In this document: in pieces, positions 31,778 to 40,602 of the stretch
Layout of the letters: each line of letters opens with the position of its first letter
How positions within the stretch are numbered: the first letter of the stretch is position 1
NCBI GenBank assembly: GCA_023422635.1
Contig: JAFAGO010000056.1
Coordinates: 1 to 42,599, forward strand
Direction: 5' to 3'
From: Bacteroidota bacterium
Lineage (GTDB): Bacteria; Bacteroidota; Bacteroidia; Flavobacteriales; Weeksellaceae
Length of the DNA: 42,599 nt
Notes under the pieces: generated by a model
What the model saw: only the letters and a program-made list of their open reading frames with translations
What the model was told of the DNA's origin: nothing
Databases searched by the model: none
Position numbers and translations under genes: made by a program

Positions 31778-33049
31778 TCAACCATTAAACAGTGCTCTAC
31801 CCTCCATTAATTCGTTTACTTTTTTCTTCACCCCTTCGATTACTTTTTCATCGCTAATATGATCAACGACTTCTGAAATTAAATCCGCAACGGTTACCAT
31901 ATCTTCCTCATTTAATCCTCGTGTGGTAATTGCTGCTGTTCCTAAACGGATTCCCGAAGTGGTAAATGCTGACTTATCATCAAAAGGAACCATATTTTTA
32001 TTACAGGTAATATCGGCTTTCACAAGTGCTTTTTCGGTTTCTTTACCATTCACATTCTTATTTCTTAAATCAATAAGCATTAAATGGTTATCGGTGCCGC
32101 CACTAACAATTTCAAATCCTCGATCAATCATTGCATTGGAAAGTGCTTGTGCATTATCAATCACTTTTTGTGCGTACACTCCAAAAGCGTCATCAAGCGC
32201 TTCTCCAAACGCAACAGCTTTGGCAGCGATTACATGTTCTAAAGGTCCGCCTTGGATTCCAGGAAAAACAGCACTATCCAAAACAGCACTCATCATTTTC
32301 GTTTCTCCTTTTGGAGTTCTATGACCGTAGGTATTTTCAAAATCTTTACCCAACATAATCATTCCGCCTCTAGGACCGCGAAGCGTTTTATGCGTGGTAG
32401 TAGTTACCACATGGCAATGTTCAAACGGAGAATTAAGAAGACCTTTTGCAACCAAACCTGCTGGATGTGCAATATCTGCCCACAAAGTTGCTCCAACTTC
32501 ATCTGCAACTTCTCTAAATTTCTGATAATCAAGATCACGGGAATAGGCGGAAAATCCAGCAATTAAAAGCTTAGGTTTCACCTCAAGCGCTTTTTGTCGC
32601 ATCGCTTCGTAATCAATTCTACCGGTTTCTTTTTCTACCCCATAAAATTGAGCATTGTATTGAATTCCACTGAAATTAACAAAAGAACCGTGAGTTAAGT
32701 GCCCCCCCATTGAAAGATCAAGTCCTAAAACAGTATCGCCAGGTTGTAAGCAAGCCAAATAAATTGCAGCGTTTGCTTGAGATCCAGAATGTGGTTGAAC
32801 GTTGGCATATTCCAAACCGAATAAAGCTTTCGCTCTTTCAATGGCAAGTGTTTCCACTTCATCTACTACTTCGCAACCGCCATAATAGCGTCTTCCGGGA
32901 TACCCTTCAGCATATTTATTGGTAAGTACGCTTCCCATTGCTTTCATTACATTGTCGGAAACAAAATTTTCGGAAGCAATGAGTTCGATGCCGTGTGATT
33001 GACGGGCCCTTTCTTGCTGAATAAGTTCAAATATTGGATCTTGGCTCAT
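31778..33049 (-). CDS. glyA: Serine hydroxymethyltransferase
   Basis: GlyA interconverts serine and glycine and loads one-carbon units on tetrahydrofolate, using PLP in the cytoplasm. The 423-residue protein has the start QQERARQSHGIELIASENF, YAEGYPGRRYYGGCE, PHSGSQANAAIYLA, LWADIAHPAGLV, and the lysine signature VVTTTTHKTLRGPRGGMI. Length is normal and no motif is missing. It is a single-gene unit, divergent from acpP and ended by the terminator at 31714-31739. A -7 box (TATTTTTG) lies about 27 nt before its ATG. Confidence 0.98.
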   Translation of the reverse strand: MSQDPIFELIQQERARQSHGIELIASENFVSDNVMKAMGSVLTNKYAEGYPGRRYYGGCEVVDEVETLAIERAKALFGLEYANVQPHSGSQANAAIYLACLQPGDTVLGLDLSMGGHLTHGSFVNFSGIQYNAQFYGVEKETGRIDYEAMRQKALEVKPKLLIAGFSAYSRDLDYQKFREVADEVGATLWADIAHPAGLVAKGLLNSPFEHCHVVTTTTHKTLRGPRGGMIMLGKDFENTYGHRTPKGETKMMSAVLDSAVFPGIQGGPLEHVIAAKAVAFGEALDDAFGVYAQKVIDNAQALSNAMIDRGFEIVSGGTDNHLMLIDLRNKNVNGKETEKALVKADITCNKNMVPFDDKSAFTTSGIRLGTAAITTRGLNEEDMVTVADLISEVVDHISDEKVIEGVKKKVNELMEGRALFNG

Positions 33050-33076
33050 GGATGATAATTATCAAGAATTATTGCC

Positions 33077-33084
33077 CAAAAATA
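33077..33084 (-). promoter_or_regulatory. Promoter -7 box of glyA
   Basis: On the minus strand TATTTTTG (33084-33077) is a full match to TAnnTTTG. The nearest TTG (33113-33111) is 26 nt away, longer than usual. Confidence 0.5.
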
Positions 33085-33119
33085 ATGCTTTTTTTCCTAA
33101 ACCACGAATACAAAAGGTT

Positions 33120-33510
33120 TATTATTGAATAATTTTACTAAAAAAACCACGCCAATAAAATTGAAAAAGAGATGAATTCAACATCACAAATAGCAAGCAA
33201 TCAATAGCTTGATCGCTGTGTTGAAAATACATTTCAACAAACCTTTCTTTTCATGAAATACATTCTAGTTCTATTCTGTAAATACTTTTAAAACTACAAT
33301 TCAAAATGTTGTAACCGATAAAAATCCTTTAAGCAAATTCATTATTCCTATTAGCAATCGTTCAAATCTTTGAAGTTGCATTTACGATAATCCCAAAAAA
33401 ACTAAAAAAAGAAGTATAATTTAGATAGAAATAATTGATAAAACAGATCAAATTCACCACAACGAAACCGAGAATAAAAAATTGAATAAAAAATTCAAAT
33501 CTTAAAGAAT
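33120..33510. other. AT-rich intergenic region with no recognised element
   Basis: The roughly 500-nt gap between the divergent glyA and acpP genes contains the two -7 boxes at its ends. In between I see only AT-rich DNA without an ORF longer than a few codons, a tRNA-like cloverleaf or a strong hairpin. A riboswitch is not recognised. Upstream activator sites are possible but not identifiable. Confidence 0.5.
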
Positions 33511-33514
33511 TTTA

Positions 33515-33522
33515 TATATTTG
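33515..33522 (+). promoter_or_regulatory. Promoter -7 box of the acpP operon
   Basis: TATATTTG matches TAnnTTTG and is followed by GCAGCA, as in the DUF4290 promoter (TATATTTGCAG). No clear TTG lies 18-23 nt upstream. The expected 5' UTR is about 30 nt. Confidence 0.6.
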
Positions 33523-33556
33523 CAGCAGCATAACAATAATTAAAAATTAAAATACT

Positions 33557-33796
33557 ATGTCAGACATTGCATCAAGAGTAAAAGCTATCATCGCGGATAA
33601 GCTTGACGTTGAAGAATCAGAAGTAACTCCAGAAGCTAGCTTCACCAACGATTTGGGAGCAGATTCTTTGGATACTGTTGAGTTAATCATGGAATTCGAA
33701 AAAGAATTCAACATTCAGATTCCTGATGACCAAGCAGAAAAAATTACTACTGTTGGACACGCTATCGCTTATATAGAAGAAGTAGTAAACAAATAA
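33557..33796 (+). CDS. acpP: Acyl carrier protein
   Basis: AcpP carries growing fatty-acyl chains on a 4'-phosphopantetheine arm. The 79-residue acidic protein has the universal LGADSLDTVELIMEFE motif; the attachment site is Ser37. The sequence is a typical four-helix ACP with no changes. It is followed after 25 nt by fabF, so the two are coexpressed for type II fatty-acid synthesis in the cytoplasm. Confidence 0.98.
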   Translation: MSDIASRVKAIIADKLDVEESEVTPEASFTNDLGADSLDTVELIMEFEKEFNIQIPDDQAEKITTVGHAIAYIEEVVNK

Positions 33797-33821
33797 ATTC
33801 TCGCGGGAAAGCTATACAGGT

Positions 33822-35066
33822 ATGGAATTAAAAAGAGTAGTTGTTACAGGATTTGGCGCCATTACGCCTATTGGCAACAATGCAAAAGATTACTGGGAAA
33901 ACCTAATAAAAGGGGTGAGCGGAGCTGCTCCAATTACTCTTTTTGATGCCTCCAATTTTAAAACAAAATTCGCCTGTGAAGTGAAAAACTTCGATCCACT
34001 TAATTACTTCGAGAAGAAAGAAGCTAAAAAGCTGGATCGAAACTCACAGTTCGGATTAATTGCTGCAAGAGAAGCCATTGAACATTCGGGCATTCTTAAT
34101 GGCAATATCGATAAAAACAGAGTCGGAGTAATCTGGGGTTCAGGAATCGGCGGCCTTGAAACTTTTGAAACAGAAGTATTAGGTTGGGCGAATACTGAAA
34201 TACCAAGATTCAATCCATTCTTTATACCCAAAATGATTGCCGACATTACTCCAGGTCATATTTCTATTGAATATGGTTTCCACGGCCCAAATTACACCAC
34301 GGTTTCTGCGTGTGCATCTTCTGCAAACGCGATAATCGATGCTAAAATGCTTCTTCAATTAGGAAAAGCAGATGTTATCGTATGTGGAGGTTCTGAAGCT
34401 GCAATTACAGCAAGTGGCGTGGGTGGTTTTAATGCAATGATGGCACTTTCGACAAGAAACGACGATCCTACAACGGCTTCTCGACCATTCGATAAAGACC
34501 GCGATGGTTTTGTATTGGGCGAAGGTGCTGGATCAATAATTCTGGAAGAATACGAACATGCGGTTAGTAGAGGCGCTACCATTTATGCCGAACTTAAAGG
34601 CGGCGGAATGAGTGCGGATGCGTACCACATGACGGCTCCACATCCAGATGGCTTAGGCGCATTCTTGGTAATGGAAAACTGCTTGAAAGACGCGGGTGTT
34701 TCCACCGATGAAGTCGATCATATCAACATGCACGGAACTTCAACACCGTTGGGTGATATCGCAGAATCAAATGCAATCTCAAAATTATTGGGTGATCACG
34801 CTTACGACATCCAAATCAATTCAACAAAATCAATGACGGGGCATTTATTAGGCGCTGCTGGTGTAATTGAAGCGATTGCCGCTTTAGGAACCATCAGTAA
34901 CGGAATTGTGCCACCTACCATCAACCATTTTACAGATGATGAGCGAATTGATCCACGACTTAACTTTACCTTTAACGAAGCTGTAGAGAAAAATGTGGAA
35001 GTGGCGATGAGTAATACATTTGGTTTCGGAGGACACAATGCTTGTGTTCTGTTCCAGAAAATATAA
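33822..35066 (+). CDS. fabF: 3-oxoacyl-ACP synthase II (KAS II)
   Basis: FabF condenses malonyl-ACP with acyl-ACP in fatty-acid elongation. The 414-residue protein has a complete thiolase-fold active site: Cys in TVSACASSANAI (about residue 165), His in NMHGTSTPLGD and His in STKSMTGHLLGAAG, plus the glycine-rich NTFGFGGHN near the C-terminus. Length and motifs are normal. It is placed directly after acpP and 8 nt before rnc, an arrangement common in bacteria of several phyla. Confidence 0.97.
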   Translation: MELKRVVVTGFGAITPIGNNAKDYWENLIKGVSGAAPITLFDASNFKTKFACEVKNFDPLNYFEKKEAKKLDRNSQFGLIAAREAIEHSGILNGNIDKNRVGVIWGSGIGGLETFETEVLGWANTEIPRFNPFFIPKMIADITPGHISIEYGFHGPNYTTVSACASSANAIIDAKMLLQLGKADVIVCGGSEAAITASGVGGFNAMMALSTRNDDPTTASRPFDKDRDGFVLGEGAGSIILEEYEHAVSRGATIYAELKGGGMSADAYHMTAPHPDGLGAFLVMENCLKDAGVSTDEVDHINMHGTSTPLGDIAESNAISKLLGDHAYDIQINSTKSMTGHLLGAAGVIEAIAALGTISNGIVPPTINHFTDDERIDPRLNFTFNEAVEKNVEVAMSNTFGFGGHNACVLFQKI

Positions 35067-35074
35067 GGTGATGT

Positions 35075-35830
35075 ATGGAGTTGCAGAAGTATATTTCTAA
35101 ATTCCTTCCGAAAAGAAAAAAAATATCTGAAAAAGATCAGCAATTCTGCTCAGAATTGTCTAAAATCATTGGGTACGAAGTTCATAATATTGAATTCTAC
35201 CGTGAAGCATTTTCCTTGAAATGCGCTGATCATCGGAAACATAAAAACTACGAACGTCTGGAATTTCTAGGCGATTCTGTTTTGGGTGCCATTATCTCTT
35301 GCCATCTTTTTACCATTTATCCGGATGCAAATGAAGGATTTCTTACCCAAATGAAATCCAAAATTGTCAACCGAAAAAATCTTAATAAGCTGGGTGAAGA
35401 GTTACATCTTACAGATTTAATTATCAACAACACAGGTACTTTAAGCGAAAATATTAGCGGAAATCTTTTTGAAGCATTAATTGGAGCCATTTACTTGGAT
35501 TACGATTATGAAATTTGCAAAAAGATTGTACTCGAGAAAATATTTACGCCAGAGCAAATTAACAAACTGGAAAACAAAATCGTAAGCTATAAAAGTTTGT
35601 TGTTGGAATGGAGCCAGAAAAAGAAAGTCAGCATTCGATACGAAACGTCTGAAGAAATACAAGCCAATAAAACTTTAGTATTTCGATGTTATGTTTGGAT
35701 GGAAGGCCAAAAAATTGCCAACGCTACCGAAACTTCAAAGAAAAAAGCTGAAGAAAAATCGGCACAACGCGCTTTTTATATGTTGAACAAAAAAGAAAGC
35801 ATTCTTGAAAACACTAAAACTCATACTTGA
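35075..35830 (+). CDS. rnc: Ribonuclease III
   Basis: RNase III cuts double-stranded RNA, including rRNA precursors. The 251-residue protein has the catalytic signature NYERLEFLGDSVLGAII (Glu and Asp metal ligands, about 47-63), the second acidic site EALIGAIYLDYDYE, and a C-terminal double-stranded-RNA-binding domain starting at YKSLLLEWSQKKK and ending in KKKAEEKSAQRAF. It is a little longer than E. coli Rnc (226) because of an N-terminal extension (about 20 residues) typical of this phylum. Its 3' end overlaps the next gene by 26 nt. Confidence 0.96.
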   Translation: MELQKYISKFLPKRKKISEKDQQFCSELSKIIGYEVHNIEFYREAFSLKCADHRKHKNYERLEFLGDSVLGAIISCHLFTIYPDANEGFLTQMKSKIVNRKNLNKLGEELHLTDLIINNTGTLSENISGNLFEALIGAIYLDYDYEICKKIVLEKIFTPEQINKLENKIVSYKSLLLEWSQKKKVSIRYETSEEIQANKTLVFRCYVWMEGQKIANATETSKKKAEEKSAQRAFYMLNKKESILENTKTHT

Positions 35831-36275
35831 TCAGGTAGAAGAAAGCGACAGAACCATTGGTTTGGTGCGCCTTGTAAAAAAAATTCCAGATCATGAGTTT
35901 GTATTTCAAATTAACAGATGTAACCCTTTCAATTTCAAAAGAATAGAAGACATTCACATCAAAGGAATGTATTTCGATTATGTCTTTACAAGATTCGAAG
36001 CCTATTCAAAAGATCGCAAAACCTGCATTTGGTTAATTGCCAACAAATGTTCCGAAAGCCAACAGAAATTAGAAGTTGTTGAACTCTTTAGCAACGAAAC
36101 TGAAAGCCGCAATTTAATGCCAGAAATGGGCGATGTAGATTATATCCTCACAACATCCGACTCAATTCACGATTTTTCATTAATTTTGCTGCCGGAAAAC
36201 CTTGCCTTCCAAGTGCAAGATTTCAATTTAAGTTCACAAGATGAACTGTATCATTTAATTCAATATTATGAATAA
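35805..36275 (+). CDS. IPExxxVDY family protein
   Basis: The 156-residue protein belongs to a family of Bacteroidota named from its motif, here seen as MPEMGDVDYIL near residue 107. Function is unknown to me; it is cytoplasmic, with no signal or membrane segment. The conserved opening (LKLILDQVEESDRTIGLVRL) is reached only from a TTG start at 35805, as the first ATG lies about 55 codons later, inside the domain. The TTG start puts 26 nt of overlap on rnc. It ends 8 nt inside the pyk start, so rnc, this gene and pyk are tightly coupled, and it may serve RNA or central metabolism. Confidence 0.85.
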   Translation: MKTLKLILDQVEESDRTIGLVRLVKKIPDHEFVFQINRCNPFNFKRIEDIHIKGMYFDYVFTRFEAYSKDRKTCIWLIANKCSESQQKLEVVELFSNETESRNLMPEMGDVDYILTTSDSIHDFSLILLPENLAFQVQDFNLSSQDELYHLIQYYE

Positions 36276-37716
36276 ATATATTAAAAAAACAAAAATTATT
36301 GCCACCTTAGGTCCGGCATCATCTGACCGCGAAACGATGATTAACCTCATCAAAGCAGGGGTAGATGTCTTCAGAATAAATTTTTCTCATGCCGATTACG
36401 ATTTGGTGAGAAGAAACGTACAAACCATCCGCGATATCAATGCTGAATTTGGATATTCAGTAGGAATCTTGGGTGATCTTCAAGGTCCGAAACTTCGTGT
36501 AGGCGTTGTTAAAGAAGGATCTTACCTTAACCCAGGAGATATCCTGACTTTTACAAATGAAAAAATTGAAGGGGATTCTAACAAGGTTTTCATGACCTAC
36601 CAACAATTTCCAAAAGATGTAAAAGTGGGTGAAAGAATCCTAATCGACGATGGAAAATTAGTATTAGAAGTTACAGAAACCAACGAAATTGATACTGTTA
36701 AAGCGAAAACCATTCAAGGAGGGCCACTGAGTTCCAAAAAAGGAGTGAACCTTCCGAACACGAATGTTTCTTTGCCAGCTTTAACTGAAAAAGATATTCA
36801 AGATGCGAACTTCATGTTGGATCTTGAGTTGGATTGGATCGCATTATCGTTCGTACGTCATGCACAAGATATTATTGATTTAAAAAAATTAATCGCAGAT
36901 CATCCAAAAGGAAAAGAATTCCGAACACCAATTATTGCTAAAATTGAAAAACCAGAAGGCGTAAAAAATATCGACGAAATCCTAATGGAATGCGACGGTT
37001 TAATGGTTGCTCGTGGAGATTTAGGAGTGGAAGTTCCAATGGAACAAGTTCCTGCAATTCAGAAAAACTTAGTTGAAAGAGCGAGATTCTTCTCTAAACC
37101 AGTGATTATTGCTACTCAAATGATGGAAACAATGATCAACAGTTTAACGCCAACAAGAGCAGAGGTTAACGACGTGGCAAACTCTGTATTGGACGGTGCT
37201 GATGCGGTGATGCTTTCTGGTGAAACTTCCGTAGGGAAATATCCTGTTGAAGTAGTACAGAATATGGCGAAAGTGGTAAAAAATATAGAAAAAACGAACT
37301 TCTATAAAAGTAACAATGCGCCTATTGAACATGAGTTTAATTGCATTGATGAGCGTTTTATAACCAATAGAATTTGTCTTGCTGCGGTAAGAATTGCCAA
37401 AACAACCAATGTTGAAGCAATCGTTACGTTAACCTATTCTGGTTACACTGCTTTCCAAATTTCAGCACATCGCCCGAATTCTCATATTATTATTTACAGC
37501 TCGAACCTTCGTGTTATTACTATGCTTAATCTTCTTTGGGGAGTTCGTGCATTCTATTATGATATGAATAAATCAACCGACGAAACCATCGTTCAAGTGA
37601 ACACATTAACACAACATTTTGGTTTTGTTGAAGCTGGAGATTTTGTAATTAATCTTAATGCAACACCTGCACACGAAGCTGGTAAAACCAATACGCTTCG
37701 TTTAACCAATATTTAA
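36268..37716 (+). CDS. pyk: Pyruvate kinase
   Basis: Pyk makes pyruvate and ATP from phosphoenolpyruvate at the end of glycolysis. The 482-residue protein has TKIIATLGPASSDRETM, INFSHADYD, GDLQGPKLRVG, IAKIEKPEGVKNIDEIL, GLMVARGDLGVEVP and IATQMMETMINSLTPTRAE, so all active-site segments are intact. The C-terminal domain has the allosteric-region remnant ILTYS-like VTLTYSGYTAF and the terminal tail. The gene overlaps the IPExxxVDY gene by 8 nt. The transcript ends at the hairpin at 37737-37782. Confidence 0.97.
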   Translation: MNKYIKKTKIIATLGPASSDRETMINLIKAGVDVFRINFSHADYDLVRRNVQTIRDINAEFGYSVGILGDLQGPKLRVGVVKEGSYLNPGDILTFTNEKIEGDSNKVFMTYQQFPKDVKVGERILIDDGKLVLEVTETNEIDTVKAKTIQGGPLSSKKGVNLPNTNVSLPALTEKDIQDANFMLDLELDWIALSFVRHAQDIIDLKKLIADHPKGKEFRTPIIAKIEKPEGVKNIDEILMECDGLMVARGDLGVEVPMEQVPAIQKNLVERARFFSKPVIIATQMMETMINSLTPTRAEVNDVANSVLDGADAVMLSGETSVGKYPVEVVQNMAKVVKNIEKTNFYKSNNAPIEHEFNCIDERFITNRICLAAVRIAKTTNVEAIVTLTYSGYTAFQISAHRPNSHIIIYSSNLRVITMLNLLWGVRAFYYDMNKSTDETIVQVNTLTQHFGFVEAGDFVINLNATPAHEAGKTNTLRLTNI

Positions 37717-37736
37717 TTCTTAATTGAATAAAAATT

Positions 37737-37782
37737 AAAAAGTGGAATTCAGCTTGAGAAAGTTTGAATTCCACTTTTTTTT
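37737..37782. terminator. Bidirectional terminator between pyk and recX
   Basis: AAGTGGAATTCA (37740-37751) and TGAATTCCACTT (37765-37776) form a perfect 12-bp stem with a loop of about 13 nt. T residues follow on the plus strand and an A-rich flank makes T on the minus strand, so it can serve pyk and the convergent recX. Confidence 0.9.
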
Positions 37783-37822
37783 GATTGTAATTGATGCGAG
37801 TATTATTTCTTTTTAGAGCATT

Positions 37823-38302
37823 CTACTCGCTCTCCGCTTCTTCAATCACTTCTCGAATTCGATCATATTCAAATCCACGTGACAATAAATAGCGGGTAGT
37901 TTTGATGGATTTTTGATAGGCTTGTAACCCTTTTAGATTATCGAAATAAGAGGTATACAGCTTCTTTAAAACCGATTGATAATCTTCATCATGAATTTCA
38001 TCCATTGATCTTTGAATTAATTTTTCATCAATCTGTTTTTGTTTCAAGTGAAGTCGAATTTTATTCTTACCCCAATTTTTAATATAGAATTTCCCTCGAA
38101 TATAACTTCTGGTATAACGCTCTTCATTCAGGTAATTTTCTTTCATAAGAAAGAGCAACAATTCATCTTTCGCTTCTGGAATTAAAAGAAAATCCCTCAT
38201 CTTTTGCTCGACTTCAAAGTGACAACGATCTTGATAGGCGCAATAGTACATCAGCTTTTGTTTGATCTCGTCAAAGGTAAACGACTTCTTTTCTTGATTC
38301 AT
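37823..38302 (-). CDS. recX: Regulatory protein RecX
   Basis: RecX modulates RecA filaments. The protein is 166 residues if the first ATG (38323) is used; I prefer the start at Met8 (MNQEKKSFTFDEIKQ, ATG at 38302), because the first seven residues (MMLFCIM) are atypical and a -7-like box overlaps them. The three-helix repeats are visible: YYCAYQDRCHFEVEQKM, EERYTRSYIRGKFYIKNWGKNKI and IDEKLIQRSM. The family is small and varied, so the exact start is uncertain. It is separate from recA here and converges with pyk. Confidence 0.9.
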   Translation of the reverse strand: MNQEKKSFTFDEIKQKLMYYCAYQDRCHFEVEQKMRDFLLIPEAKDELLLFLMKENYLNEERYTRSYIRGKFYIKNWGKNKIRLHLKQKQIDEKLIQRSMDEIHDEDYQSVLKKLYTSYFDNLKGLQAYQKSIKTTRYLLSRGFEYDRIREVIEEAESE

Positions 38303-38391
38303 CATAATGCAAAATAACATCATTCAAAATAAAATAGAAAATCAATCGAATTTTCTCTTCTATTATCAATGATTAAGGGAAATAAAAAAAT

Positions 38392-40530
38392 CTAATCTTT
38401 AGAAGTATTATTTTTTAGAAAAGTAAAATGATTGATGAGAATTCTAATTTCGTAGAATTGAAAATCTTCAGTCAAGGATTTTTTCCATTCACCTAAACTT
38501 TTTTCTTCACTTTCTCGCTTGAATTCTTTTTCAAAAATTTTAATTTTTTCTTTCGGAATCACGCGTGAAAGATCCAAGTTTCCTTGCTCCGCATATTTTG
38601 CTAAATGACCATAAATGGTCTCATTTACCAAACCTCGCTCTTTTGCGATTTCAGGTATTGTTTTGCCATTTTGAAATAGCTCAAAAGAGAGTACTTGCGA
38701 AGGTTTTTTATTTACCGCTAAAGAAACTTCAGTTTCCTTGGATGCTTTGAACAAATTTTTTTCAAGCAACTTTGTCGTTTTTAAATCATCCAAATATTCC
38801 TTCACATCATCCAAAAAAACGCGCATATCTTCGTTAAACTGCTTAAGTCCTTTAATGCCTTTTGTTTCCGCGTAGAACTGTTTCAGATTTTCAAAGATTT
38901 TCTCATTAACTTGCTGGAAGAAAAAGTTCACCGCGCCTTCGGATTTTGTTTCAACATCAGACCATAGATCCTCTCCCACTAAGTGCTTTTTGGTTTTTTG
39001 AAGAAGTACTTTCTCAAACTTTTCAAACACTTTTAGTAGTTGTGTAGAATCATTTTTCAAGCCGAAATACAGCGCTTTTGCTTTTTCTTTATCGATGTTT
39101 TTTGAAACCAAAGCTGCATTGTACCATTTTTCAACGTCAGCCCGAATCCAACTGCAATCCGTTCTTCTCAAAACCTTCTGAACAGCAAAATCAAATTTTT
39201 CTGATTGAAGAATTTCTTCTACTTTTTCATTGGCGTTGGTTTCCGACTGAAATTCTTCAACGCGATGATCGCTAAAAATAACATCTGCGGTAATTTTAGA
39301 TTTTAAAACAATTCCTTCCAACGTTCTACATCGCGAAAGCGCAACATAAACCTGTCCAGAAGCAAAAGATTTACCGGCATCAATAATTAAGCGATCAAAA
39401 GTAAGACCTTGACTTTTATGGATGGTTACGGCCCAAGCCAAACGTATGGGATATTGCTCGAAGCTTCCGAGTACATCTTCTTTAATATTTTTATCGGAAT
39501 CTAGCGTATAGGTTTTATTCTCCCAAACTTCCTTTTTCAGTTTATAATCTTCGATATCGCCTTCAATTCTTACCCAAATTTCTTCGTCATCCAAATGAAC
39601 TACTTCCGCAAGTTTGCCGTTATAATATTTTTTTTCTGAAGTGGCATCATTTCGAATAAACATAATTTGAGCGCCTTCCCTAAGCTCAAGCGTTTCTTCG
39701 TTTGGATATTGATTTTCTTTAAAATTCCCAACCACACTTGCTTTGTAAAAATGTGCATTTCCTGATAAATCGGCGAGTTTTTTTTGATTAATTTCGTCCG
39801 CCATTTTATTGTGAGACGTTAAATAAACGTATGCTTCATCATTAGGTTCAAAGTTGGGAATATAACGCTTATTAAGTTCATCAAAATCAACATTAAAGCG
39901 ATCGCCATCACGAATGGCATTCAGAATATTTAAAAAATGTTCATCTTTTTGACGGTACACTTTTGTAAGTTCAATGGTGATTAACGGTTGATCTTTCAAC
40001 GCGTAACTATCGAAAAAAAACGGAGATGCATAATATCGATTCAACAAATATTCATCCCGAACAACAGGCGGAAGCTGATACAAATCGCCAATGAACAACA
40101 TTTGAACTCCTCCGAATTTCATTTGATTTCTGCGCACCTGTCTTAGCGCAAAATCCATCATATCCAAAACGTCAGCACGCAGCATTGACACTTCATCAAT
40201 AATAATGATTTCTAACTCACGTAAAAGTTTCAATTTATCTTTTCGATATCGAAAATGCTGCATTAAATCAGGAATATTATTCGCAAAATTCTGATCGATA
40301 CGGTCTAAGGTTGGAATAAAAGTTCTGAGCGGAAGCCCAAACATGGAGTGAATTGTGGTTCCACCGGCATTAATCGCAGCAATGCCTGTAGGCGCCACAA
40401 CTATATATTTTTTCTGAGTTTTATTTACGAAGTTATTAAGAAAAGTGGTTTTACCAGTTCCTGCTTTTCCGGTAAGGAAGATGCTTCTGTTGGTGAATTC
40501 CACTAAATCGAATAGAGAATCGTTCATCAT
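38392..40530 (-). CDS. PIF1-like AAA helicase with C-terminal helix-turn-helix
   Basis: The 712-residue protein has a superfamily 1 helicase of the PIF1/RecD type: FLTGKAGTGKTTFLNNFV (Walker A, residues 18-35), VVAPTGIAAINAGGTTIHSMFGL, IIIDEVSMLRADVLD (Walker B), GDLYQLPPV, and a motif like TIHKSQGLTF with VALSRCRTLEGI in the C-terminal helicase part. Residues about 640-690 (LSFELFQNGKTIPEIAKERG, then HLAKYAEQG) are a helicase-associated helix-turn-helix. It probably unwinds DNA in repair or replication fork restart. The second Met (40527) may be the true start because the -7 box lies 1-2 nt before it. Confidence 0.93.
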   Translation of the reverse strand: MMNDSLFDLVEFTNRSIFLTGKAGTGKTTFLNNFVNKTQKKYIVVAPTGIAAINAGGTTIHSMFGLPLRTFIPTLDRIDQNFANNIPDLMQHFRYRKDKLKLLRELEIIIIDEVSMLRADVLDMMDFALRQVRRNQMKFGGVQMLFIGDLYQLPPVVRDEYLLNRYYASPFFFDSYALKDQPLITIELTKVYRQKDEHFLNILNAIRDGDRFNVDFDELNKRYIPNFEPNDEAYVYLTSHNKMADEINQKKLADLSGNAHFYKASVVGNFKENQYPNEETLELREGAQIMFIRNDATSEKKYYNGKLAEVVHLDDEEIWVRIEGDIEDYKLKKEVWENKTYTLDSDKNIKEDVLGSFEQYPIRLAWAVTIHKSQGLTFDRLIIDAGKSFASGQVYVALSRCRTLEGIVLKSKITADVIFSDHRVEEFQSETNANEKVEEILQSEKFDFAVQKVLRRTDCSWIRADVEKWYNAALVSKNIDKEKAKALYFGLKNDSTQLLKVFEKFEKVLLQKTKKHLVGEDLWSDVETKSEGAVNFFFQQVNEKIFENLKQFYAETKGIKGLKQFNEDMRVFLDDVKEYLDDLKTTKLLEKNLFKASKETEVSLAVNKKPSQVLSFELFQNGKTIPEIAKERGLVNETIYGHLAKYAEQGNLDLSRVIPKEKIKIFEKEFKRESEEKSLGEWKKSLTEDFQFYEIRILINHFTFLKNNTSKD

Positions 40531-40531
40531 T

Positions 40532-40539
40532 CAAAATTA
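40532..40539 (-). promoter_or_regulatory. Promoter -7 box of the PIF1-like helicase gene
   Basis: On the minus strand TAATTTTG (40539-40532) matches TAnnTTTG and ends just before the ATGATG start. The expected transcription start falls on the second ATG (40527), giving a leaderless mRNA. No TTG is seen at the standard distance. Confidence 0.5.
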
Positions 40540-40602
40540 AATAAAAACTTCGTAATTAATTTTTACAGCGTTACATTTTTTTATAGGTTTACAAAAAAAA
40601 CA

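Noticed and set aside
33120..33510. A hidden RNA gene or tRNA between glyA and acpP
   Set aside because: No cloverleaf, T-loop motif, strong hairpin or terminator is seen; the region is plain AT-rich DNA.
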